The notes under the pieces: generated by a model
What the model was told of the DNA's origin: nothing
What the model saw: only the letters and a program-made list of their open reading frames with translations
The model's database searches: none
Shown: in pieces, positions 55,118-61,728 of the stretch
Layout of the letters: each line of letters starts with the position of its first letter
Numbering within the stretch: position 1 is the stretch's first letter
Source: Streptomyces ferrugineus
GTDB taxonomy: Bacteria; Actinomycetota; Actinomycetes; Streptomycetales; Streptomycetaceae
Assembly: GCF_015160855.1 (NCBI RefSeq)
Contig: NZ_CP063373.1
Coordinates: 5,146,001-5,210,000, forward strand
Length of the DNA stretch: 64,000 bases
Direction: 5' to 3'
Translations under genes and position numbers: made by a program

Positions 55118-55846
55118 ATGATCGACGTGCTGGTGGTGGACGACGACCACCGGGTTGCCCGCGTCAACGCGGCCTACGTCACCAAAATCCCGGGCTTCCG
55201 GGTCACGGGCCAGGCGCACACGGCCGCGCAGGCGCTGGGCGTTCTCGAACAGGGCACGATCGACCTCGTGCTGCTCGACCACTACCTGCCCGACGAATCC
55301 GGCCTCGCGCTGGTGCGGCGGCTGCGGGAGCACGGGCTGCACTCGGACGTGATCATGGTGACGGCGGCACGGGACATCGCCACCGTGCAGGCGGCCATGC
55401 GCCACGGCGCGCTGCAGTACCTGGTCAAGCCGTTCACCTTCGCCGGACTGCGCGTCAAGCTGGAGGGCTACGCCGCACTGCGCCGGACCCTCGCCGACGC
55501 CGGTGAGGCCGAACAGCACGAGGTCGACCGCATCTTCGGCGTGTTCGGTGGCTCGGCCCCGGACGCGGCCACCCTGCCGAAGGGCCACTCCACGTTCACC
55601 GTCGAACGAGTGAGAGAGGCGCTGCGGACGGCACCGGGCCCGCTGCCGGCCATCGAGGTCGCGGCGCAGGCCGGCCTCAGCCGTCAGACGGCCCAGCGCT
55701 ACCTGCGACTGCTGGAGCGCGCAGGCAGGGTCCGGATGAGCCTGCGTTACGGCGAGAGAGGCCGCCCCGAGCACCTGTACACCTGGGTGGCTCCGCAGGG
55801 CGAGCAGCCGCATCATGACCCTCGCCCGATGCTTCGCCGGGCTTGA
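55118..55846 (+). CDS. CitB/DcuR/DpiA-type response regulator (orphan)
   Basis: A 242-residue two-component regulator. Receiver domain 1-120: DVLVVDDDHRVARVNAAYV with the acidic pocket, phospho-acceptor D54 in LVLLDHYLPDE, Thr in IMVTAARD and Lys in YLVKPFTF. The C-terminal about 165-225 is an HTH of the CitB group (AAQAGLSRQTAQRYLRLLER). Such regulators normally act with a CitA/DcuS-like histidine kinase sensing di/tricarboxylates. No kinase gene is adjacent; the nearest CitA-like sensor, at 50747, carries a phosphatase in place of a kinase. GTG 55115 is an alternative start; GGGAGG at 55106-55111 serves either. Confidence 0.9.
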   Translation: MIDVLVVDDDHRVARVNAAYVTKIPGFRVTGQAHTAAQALGVLEQGTIDLVLLDHYLPDESGLALVRRLREHGLHSDVIMVTAARDIATVQAAMRHGALQYLVKPFTFAGLRVKLEGYAALRRTLADAGEAEQHEVDRIFGVFGGSAPDAATLPKGHSTFTVERVREALRTAPGPLPAIEVAAQAGLSRQTAQRYLRLLERAGRVRMSLRYGERGRPEHLYTWVAPQGEQPHHDPRPMLRRA

Positions 55847-56200
55847 AGCCGGTTCCGTGAGCGCTGGCAACGACGGTTCCGTAGGCGTCGAGGTCGAATC
55901 CCGCGGAAGCGAAGAGCACCTCGGCGCGGCTGATGTCGATGTAGCGTTCCAGGTCCTGGGCTTGTTCGTCGGTGACCGGCAGAGCGACGGTACTGGCTCC
56001 GACGGTGGCGCGCAGCGCGATGAAGGAACGGATGGGGGCCACGGCGGCGATGTGTGGACTGTGCGTCGTGAAGATGAGCGAGGTGCCGCTGCGCAGCAGG
56101 TAGCCGAAGAGGTGCCGTTGCAGGCTGACGTGGAGGTGTGCTTCGGGTTCTTCCACGGCCACGAGGGTGGCGACGAACGTCCAGGCGTCCCGATCCGGCC
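55838..56200 (-). pseudogene. OLD-type ATPase/Toprim endonuclease fragment
   Basis: The minus frame gives DRDAWTFVATLVAVEEPEAH (Walker B EEPEAHLH), LIFTTHSPHIAAVAPI (switch His) and YIDISRAEVLFA. It then jumps directly to GFDLDAYGTVVASAHGTGFK. The part between, which in OLD family nucleases holds the Toprim start (LVEGD), is deleted. Upstream of DRDAW two in-frame TAG codons end the homology near 56200, so the P-loop half is also missing. Remnant of an ATP-dependent OLD-type (defence-linked) endonuclease; its last codons overlap the response-regulator gene. Confidence 0.65.
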
Positions 56201-56704
56201 AACGTCTGCCGGACTACTACGGCAGGTCTTCCCGGGCGAGCAGGCCTGCGGCGGCACAACATGATCCCGGCACAGCGGAACGCGTACTTACCCGGGATCT
56301 CGTCGTGTCGATCGCTCGCCGCTCGACGTCAGCAACCGCAGTGGTCCGGAGCTCGTGTTCGGCGTGCCCTATGGCTTGTTGTCGGCTTGAGGGCAGTTCC
56401 CTCCGGGAGTCGTCCGCCGGCATCAAGCCCGGGGCGCCCTCTACCACGGCGGCGCGTGAACGGCGGAATACCCGCGCCGTGACGGCAGTGGGCACACCAC
56501 CATAAATAGAACACATATTTCGCTAGCGAATGCATGTCCATTTCTCATCGCTCACACGGCTCTCACGGAGTGTCTCGGCTGCTTGGGCCGCTACGCCGGC
56601 GGCTATGGTCCGGCCGCGGTCGACAGAGCGTCCGGATGAGCTGGGATGTCCGGCGCCCCGGCGGGCAACGGTTGAGAGTCTGCACGAGTGAAGGACGGTG
56701 GCGC
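56201..56704. other. Intergenic region upstream of the 56.7-kb operon
   Basis: About 500 bp without a recognisable gene. The last part (56500-56540) is AT-rich (CACCATAAATAGAACACATA) and includes the 12-bp palindrome at 56519, a likely promoter/operator for the downstream operon. Likely island boundary zone. Confidence 0.4.
56519..56530. promoter_or_regulatory. Perfect 12-bp palindrome TTCGCTAGCGAA
   Basis: Located in the AT-rich segment 175 bp before the start of the three-gene operon, directly behind a possible -10-like TAAATAG. Candidate operator, perhaps for the winged-helix protein encoded at 60421, whose own site shares the TCGC/GCGA half pattern. Confidence 0.4.
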
Positions 56705-58366
56705 ATGGCACGGTCGGGTCGTTGCTGGACAGTCCGGCTGGTCCCCAAGGGGCGTCCGGCCGAGGGCACGAGTGTTATCGACTGCTCGGCACCGCTGTGC
56801 AGACCGCCTGGTGAACGCTACCGCGATCCGCGATCCGCCCGGGCAGCGGCGCTGCATCATATCCGCGCGCACGTGCAGCAGATCCGAGTGTCCACGACGG
56901 GTGTCTGCCGCTGCAGGGCCGCGGGCTGTGCCTGGCATGGCGGCCGCCGCAAAGGCTGTGGTGGTCCGGTGGTCCTTGTGCTGGTGCCCGGTGTAGCGGA
57001 CCGGGTGTGGACGGTCGCCGAGGTGTGTTCGGAGTGCGCCCGCGTTATCCCGCGCAGCGCCGTTCTCAAGAGCGGCGCCGCTCCGGTCGGGTCCCCACCG
57101 GATCAGGTGAGCGGCAAGTCGCGTGCGCGGAAGCCGGTGAGGGCTTTGCCATGTCCGGTCTGCGCTCAGGAAGGTGCGCTTCAGGCTCGCCGCACGGCCG
57201 TAACCACCCCGCCGTCTGCGTGGGTGCCTTCGGCAGCGGAGGCTGCCGGCGTCGGGGCCGTGGTGCGGCAACTCAGCGAGGCCGGTGCCGGGCGATCTGC
57301 GCCGGCACGGCTGCTGGCGTTGCTGCTCGCTCTGCGCAGTGGCCACAGTGGCACGGCCTGGCTCACGGCCGAGGATCTCCAGCCGCATCGCACCGGGTTG
57401 TCCGAGACTGCCGTACACGAACTCCGTGCAGACGGCTGGCTGCGCAGCCCCGTTTCGACGCCGACGTCCGAGGCGCCGGTCATGGCCTGCGCGCTGACTG
57501 AGAACCGCCTGGGATTGCAGACAGGGCTGTCCCGGCACTGCGGCCGGACCGTGGACGACTGGGTGTGGCGGGTGGCCAGCCACCCGCTACTGCGGGGCCT
57601 TCGCGCGGATGTGCGTCTGGCCGCCGTGTATCTCATGGCACGCGGCCACCGGGAGCACACAGGTCAGGTGCGCCCGCGGCTGCTTGCCCGACACTGCGCT
57701 CACCCTTCACCCGAGGACGGCGCTCAGGCTCTGCGGGTGCTGCTCGGCGCGGGCTGGCTCGGCGTGCTGCACCTCAACTGCGGGTGGAGGCAGCCGGCGA
57801 CCTATCAACTCGCCGACAAGGTGCAGCCTCTCCTCCCCCACGCCGCCTCGGCCGTGACGTCGGGTGGCAGCAGTGCGATCAATGTGGCCGGGCAGGAGAG
57901 GGCGATGGCGGCCTGGACTCACGCCTACTACCGCCGCCACCGGCATTCACCGACGCTGCGGGACGTTCTCGTCGCCCACTGCGCGCAGGATCCGGGCGGG
58001 CCGTGGAGCACCGGTCAACTGGCGGCGGCTGCCGATGTGTTGCAGTCCGCGGGCTGGCTGGAGGTCGACGGCATGGTGGACCACCTCGTGCGGCCGGGGC
58101 CGCGCTACCGGCAGCGGATGTCCGCGCCCGTGCGGCGCAAGCGGCATGCTCTGTCTCCGCGTATTGAGAACCGGCCGTTGCCTTCCGTGCGCCGTGCCGT
58201 GCGGGCGCCCGCCCCTTCGGGCGGGGCGCCGCAGCATCCGAGACCGGGCCTTCCGCCCCACGCATCCCGGCACCAGGACCTGCCTGTGTCCGAGGAGACG
58301 GTGACGCCCAGGGGGATCTGGCTCATCCCTGGTGCTCGCTTCGTCCTGCAGCAGGAGCAGGCGTGA
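56705..58366 (+). CDS. Uncharacterised Cys-rich, winged-helix-like protein (553 aa), first gene of a coupled operon
   Basis: Not assigned to a named family. Residues 1-130 hold paired Cys/His groups: CSAPLCRPPGE, GVCRCRAAGCAWHGGRRKGC, EVCSECARV and CPVCAQEGAL, suggesting two or three zinc sites. The rest (about 180-470) has repeated helical segments resembling winged helices (RLLALLLALRSGHSGTAWLT, LAARHCAHPSPEDGAQAL-like, TGQLAAAADVLQSAGWLEVD). The C-terminal 90 residues are Arg/Pro-rich. ATG 56705 was chosen because AAGGA lies 9 nt upstream and the conserved-looking MARSGRCWTVRLVPKG begins there; the frame is open to 56534. Its stop overlaps the next start (GTGA). Probably nucleic-acid binding (inference). 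Confidence 0.7.
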   Translation: MARSGRCWTVRLVPKGRPAEGTSVIDCSAPLCRPPGERYRDPRSARAAALHHIRAHVQQIRVSTTGVCRCRAAGCAWHGGRRKGCGGPVVLVLVPGVADRVWTVAEVCSECARVIPRSAVLKSGAAPVGSPPDQVSGKSRARKPVRALPCPVCAQEGALQARRTAVTTPPSAWVPSAAEAAGVGAVVRQLSEAGAGRSAPARLLALLLALRSGHSGTAWLTAEDLQPHRTGLSETAVHELRADGWLRSPVSTPTSEAPVMACALTENRLGLQTGLSRHCGRTVDDWVWRVASHPLLRGLRADVRLAAVYLMARGHREHTGQVRPRLLARHCAHPSPEDGAQALRVLLGAGWLGVLHLNCGWRQPATYQLADKVQPLLPHAASAVTSGGSSAINVAGQERAMAAWTHAYYRRHRHSPTLRDVLVAHCAQDPGGPWSTGQLAAAADVLQSAGWLEVDGMVDHLVRPGPRYRQRMSAPVRRKRHALSPRIENRPLPSVRRAVRAPAPSGGAPQHPRPGLPPHASRHQDLPVSEETVTPRGIWLIPGARFVLQQEQA

Positions 58367-58635
58367 GTATCCCGCGACGGTCGGCCCACTGCAGGGACAG
58401 GAGGGGCAGTCTGCCCACCTGCACGGGACAGCGAAGTGAGCGGGCCCGCTCGTCGCCTGGCGGGTCGGGGCTGTTGCCGGAAGCGGCATCTGGCAGTGAG
58501 GAACTGCTGTTACTGTGCCGGAAGTTGGAGGATCAGACTTTTGTGGCTGCGGTGTTCGCGCGGTGCAGCAACGCTTCTTGGTTTGCCCCGCCCCGAGCAC
58601 GCCGGCCGTATCCGGCTCGTGTGGAGGCTGCATGA
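58363..58635 (+). CDS. Small protein of unknown function (90 aa), coupled on both sides
   Basis: GTG 58363 overlaps the preceding stop (GTGA) and its own stop overlaps the next start (ATGA at 58632-58635). These double 4-bp overlaps are the main evidence that it is a real gene. The product is basic and Arg/Ser/Ala-rich with a short helical core GSEELLLLCRKLEDQTFVAA, four Cys, and no recognised domain. A helper for its neighbours is possible but not shown. Confidence 0.55.
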   Translation: MSIPRRSAHCRDRRGSLPTCTGQRSERARSSPGGSGLLPEAASGSEELLLLCRKLEDQTFVAAVFARCSNASWFAPPRARRPYPARVEAA

Positions 58636-59753
58636 CAGCACGCGCGTCAGCTCCTCTGGGCAGCCTGGCTCCCGCGGCCGTGGCGGGTCGGGTGTTCTTG
58701 CAGGTCGGTCACCGGCGGGCTGCTCGCTACCGCGACCGGGTCGATGCGTCTGTGAGCGGCCTGGTGTTGACGGGGGACGGGGCGCTGGCCAGGGCCGGGC
58801 AACTGCGGGAGGAGGGCTTCGAGGCGGCGCTGCTGGTCGACGAGGCCTGCTACCGGGAGGCCGAGGCCTGTGAGGAGGCGCCGTTCCCGGTCCTGGATGA
58901 CGGGCCGGCGCCGTTGTTCGGGGATCCGCTGGAGCATCAGATGCTGGCGCATCTGGCGTTCGCGGACGCGGCGTTGGCGCCGACGGGATATCTGCGTGCC
59001 GGGGCGGTGAGGGCGCTGGAGGCGGCGGCTGTGCGGGTGGCGCGGCTGGGTGATCCGCGGGTGGTGCTGACCGTGCCGGTCGATGCGGGCTGGTTTCAGG
59101 CAGAGCTGCTGAAGCAGCTGACTGATGTGCTGGGGCGGTACCCGGGGCCGAAGGCACTCATCGTGGGTGGCTCGCTGCCGGGTACGCCGGCCGGCGTGGC
59201 GGGACTGGTGCGGCTTCTGGATGCAGTGCCGGACGCAGGGGTACTGCGCACGGGGCTGGGCGCGTTCGGGGGTCTGGCGCGGGGTGCCGGGTTCGCTGCC
59301 TTCGGCGCCGACGGCAGCATGCGCCGTGCCGAGCCGCCGGAACCGGCCAAGGAGCCTTCGCGGGGCGGCCCGAGCAGCCCGATGGTTCTCTTCCCGGAGC
59401 TGATGAACTTTTCCCTCGGTCTCACTCTGGCCAGACGGCTGGGCGATGAGGTCCCGGCCTGCTGGTGCGAGCAGTGCCAGGGCGAGGACCTGGGCCGGTT
59501 CACGACCATGGAGCATCAGACGGAGGCCGCCGGGCACAATGCCGCCGTCCTGATGGAGTGGATAGCGCAGGTGTGTGCCATCGACGTGGCGGGGCGAGGC
59601 GGGTGGTGGCGCGAGCGGTGTCGGCAGGCGCTGGACAAGTACCCGGTGTGGAATGGCCGCATCCAGCATGAGTCGGGATTCACCCCTCCTGCGGAGCTGG
59701 CCGCATGGGCCGAACTCCCGGCCCCTCAGGCGGCGGCGTCGCGTCGTGGCTGA
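58632..59753 (+). CDS. TIM-barrel-like protein with transglycosylase-type CxCxxC...H zinc motif
   Basis: A 373-residue protein. ATG 58632 follows GTGGAGG and overlaps the upstream stop (ATGA). The N-terminal 250 residues alternate strands and helices as in a barrel (VVLTVPVDAGWFQAELLKQL, LIVGGSLPGTPAGVAGLVRL, GLARGAGFAAFGADGS). The C-terminus has CWCEQCQGEDLGRF with GHNAAVLM 20 residues on. This C-x-C-x2-C-xn-H pattern is that of tRNA-guanine transglycosylases and their DNA-modifying relatives (DpdA), though the C-to-H spacing is shorter than the usual 23-26. The catalytic Asp pair was not identified, so base exchange remains a hypothesis; it may only share fold and zinc site. Confidence 0.6.
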   Translation: MTARASAPLGSLAPAAVAGRVFLQVGHRRAARYRDRVDASVSGLVLTGDGALARAGQLREEGFEAALLVDEACYREAEACEEAPFPVLDDGPAPLFGDPLEHQMLAHLAFADAALAPTGYLRAGAVRALEAAAVRVARLGDPRVVLTVPVDAGWFQAELLKQLTDVLGRYPGPKALIVGGSLPGTPAGVAGLVRLLDAVPDAGVLRTGLGAFGGLARGAGFAAFGADGSMRRAEPPEPAKEPSRGGPSSPMVLFPELMNFSLGLTLARRLGDEVPACWCEQCQGEDLGRFTTMEHQTEAAGHNAAVLMEWIAQVCAIDVAGRGGWWRERCRQALDKYPVWNGRIQHESGFTPPAELAAWAELPAPQAAASRRG

Positions 59754-59762
59754 GCGGGGGTG

Positions 59763-60377
59763 TCAGGGCAGGCGGGCGTGGAGTTGCTCGGTGAAGTGCC
59801 AGGCGACGGCGGTGTGGCGACGCGGCCGGTAGGGCTCGGGCAGCAGCGCCCAGGCGAGGCCGTCGGTGGCGGGTTCGAGAATGCCGATACCCAGGTAGGC
59901 GGCGCGCATGAGGAGGTCGTCTCGCGCGGGGGCCGGGGGGTCAACGAGCAGGGCTCGGCGGGTGAACGTGCGGAAGCGGCTGGCGCGGGCCAGCCCGCCC
60001 TCCCAGTGGGTGCTGCGGGCGCGGACGACCGCCAGGTCGACGGTCAACGGGCGGACTGCCTGCCGGCAGACGTGATCGCCGGTGAGGGTCACGGCGCCAC
60101 GGGGCAGCTTGGGCAACTTGGCCTGCAGCGCCTCGGGCAGTGAGTGAAGCGGGATGGGGATGTCGGCGGGGAGCTGGAGCAGGGCCGTGAGAGCGCCGAT
60201 GCCCAGGGGGGCGGCGTCCTGCTGGCGGCGGCGTTCGCATTCGAGGTGGTCGCGCCGGTAGAAGACGAGTGTGTTCCGGCTGCCTTCGAGTGTCATCTCT
60301 GCGGTCTGTACGCCCTCGCCCACCAGGAGGGCCGAGGCGTGCTCGACGAAGGCCCGGGTTTGCGCTGCCGGTGCCAT
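59763..60377 (-). CDS. Uncharacterised protein (204 aa), co-transcribed with the winged-helix regulator
   Basis: ATG 60377 has an excellent ribosome site (GAAGGAGG). The product has no family motif that I recognise. The N-terminal third is helical and acidic (FVEHASALLVGEGVQTAEMT), the middle holds LPRGAVTLTGDHVCRQAVRP and the end HTAVAWHFTEQLHARLP. It lies 43 bp behind the winged-helix gene, same strand, and converges on the coupled operon, with only 9 bp between the stop codons. Function unknown. Confidence 0.6.
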   Translation of the reverse strand: MAPAAQTRAFVEHASALLVGEGVQTAEMTLEGSRNTLVFYRRDHLECERRRQQDAAPLGIGALTALLQLPADIPIPLHSLPEALQAKLPKLPRGAVTLTGDHVCRQAVRPLTVDLAVVRARSTHWEGGLARASRFRTFTRRALLVDPPAPARDDLLMRAAYLGIGILEPATDGLAWALLPEPYRPRRHTAVAWHFTEQLHARLP

Positions 60378-60420
60378 GCCGGCCTCCTTCGTTCCATGTG
60401 CTGATGGTGGTTGTTGCGAG

Positions 60421-60744
60421 CTAGGCGGCGTTGCCGGGTGTGCGGTGTTCCTGAAGCCGGGCGACGGTGGCGGCCAGTGACTGCCAGGCCTGGGCGCTGC
60501 CGCGGCGCCGGTACCAGCGGCGCCGCTCCCCCGCCACCGGCGCGATGCGCTCGGCCAGGCCGAGGGTGATCAGGGCGCGCGCCGGAGGCAGGTAGACGCT
60601 GGCCGGCACCTGCTGGGTCAGGGCCAGGTCGCCCAGGCAGACACCGTCGTCGCCGGCGGCGGCCAGGGCGGCGATGAGTTCGGCCCGGTAGCGGTTGCCG
60701 AAGATCCCTGCCGACAGGCGCCGCAACTCCTCCGCATGCTGCAT
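60421..60744 (-). CDS. Winged-helix transcriptional regulator (ArsR/PadR-like, small)
   Basis: A 107-residue protein. Winged helix: FGNRYRAELIAALAAAGDDG, LGDLALTQQVPASVYLPPAR as recognition helix, then ALITLGLAERIAPVAGERRR as wing. Short, without an effector domain, so it is probably a dimeric autorepressor. A double TCGCGA element lies 11 bp before its start codon. It is divergent from the TnsA/TnsB-like genes, and could therefore set transposition gene expression. Confidence 0.75.
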   Translation of the reverse strand: MQHAEELRRLSAGIFGNRYRAELIAALAAAGDDGVCLGDLALTQQVPASVYLPPARALITLGLAERIAPVAGERRRWYRRRGSAQAWQSLAATVARLQEHRTPGNAA

Positions 60745-60754
60745 GATTTATTTA

Positions 60755-60767
60755 TCGCGAATCGCGA
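60755..60767. promoter_or_regulatory. Tandem TCGCGA palindromes, operator of the winged-helix gene
   Basis: TCGCGAATCGCGA, two self-complementary hexamers one base apart, in a low-GC 40-bp block (60741-60781) directly before the winged-helix start. Good candidate for autoregulation and for control of the divergent tnsA-like promoter 200 bp away. Confidence 0.6.
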
Positions 60768-60969
60768 ATCATTTGTCAATACAGGCAAGTTGATGTTGGC
60801 GGGTACCTGGACGTAGGGCGCGATCTATGACGCACGGGCGCCGGGTTGATGCTGTCCGGAACACGCTGTACGGACGGGGCCGGCGAGCGGGCGGTGTGTT
60901 ATGAGGTCTGGCAGCCCGCCCGTCGGCAGCCGCTCGGGCACGCGGCGGGCGGCAGGCGAGGGAGCGTTC

Positions 60970-61728
60970 ATGGCACGGGAGTTACGGGTTCTCCACCAAG
61001 ACCAGTACGGAGTGCGGCGGACACGGCCGGCCGAGCGGATGGCAGAGGTTCCGCTGACCGAGCGGGGCGAGGTGTGGCAGCCGTCGCGGCACCCGTCCCA
61101 GCGCAGCATCGTCACCTGGTGGTGGGCGGCGACCAACAGGCGGCTTGTGGGCTGTCGGTCGCTGGACCGGCTGTCGATGGCGATGCTGCTGGATTTCCAT
61201 CCGGGGGTGGTCGACTTCAGCGCCTGGGCGGCGCAGCTGGTCTGGCGGGAAAAGGGCCGGCAGCGGCAGCTGGTGCCGGACTTCTTCGTGCGCACCGCGG
61301 CCGGTCAGACGCTGGTGGTGGCCTGCCCGCCGCAGACGGGACCGAGCGGCAGGTTCGAGCGGCAGCTGGCGGTGCTGCGCGAGGCCTGTGAGCAGACGGG
61401 CTGGCAGCTCGCCGCGCCGCGGCTGCCGGGAACGGTGGCGCTGGTCAATCTGCGGTGGGTCTCGCGCCGCCGCCATCCCCGGTACGGCGACGCGGAGGTG
61501 GAGGCAGCACTGGCGCGGTCCTTCACCCGGCCACGGCCGCTGATGGAAGGCGTGGAGGCGTGCGGGGTGCCGCGGACGCTGGCCCTGCCCCGGCTCTACC
61601 ACATGCTGTGGCACCGTCGGCTGGGCGTGGACTGGAGCGTGCCGCTCGGTCCCGGGGCGGCGGTGGGGCCGCTGGCTGCGGGCGAACCGGACGCGGTGCG
61701 CCGCCCGTTGGCGACGGAGCAGCCGTGA
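60970..61728 (+). CDS. TnsA-like endonuclease of a Tn7-like element
   Basis: A 252-residue protein. RHPSQRSIVTWWWAATNRR, CRSLDRLSMAMLLDFHPGVV, AAQLVWREKGRQRQLVPDFF and TLVVACPP follow the TnsA order S-x-E-x-x-x-LL-x-DFxP, Q, R...PDF, V-x-x-K. TnsA cuts the 5' ends of the transposon, with TnsB cutting the 3' ends. Here the Asp of PDF is kept, the first Glu seems to be Asp (SLDRL) and the Lys position reads AC, so catalytic competence is doubtful. ATG 60970 follows GAGGGAG. Its stop overlaps the GTG of the TnsB-like gene (GTGA), indicating coupled translation as in other tnsAB pairs. Confidence 0.72.
   Translation: MARELRVLHQDQYGVRRTRPAERMAEVPLTERGEVWQPSRHPSQRSIVTWWWAATNRRLVGCRSLDRLSMAMLLDFHPGVVDFSAWAAQLVWREKGRQRQLVPDFFVRTAAGQTLVVACPPQTGPSGRFERQLAVLREACEQTGWQLAAPRLPGTVALVNLRWVSRRRHPRYGDAEVEAALARSFTRPRPLMEGVEACGVPRTLALPRLYHMLWHRRLGVDWSVPLGPGAAVGPLAAGEPDAVRRPLATEQP

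Noticed and set aside
58363..58635. Treating the 90-codon frame as a chance ORF
   Set aside because: Kept as a gene because it exactly fills the gap with 4-bp start/stop overlaps at both ends, which is unlikely by chance.
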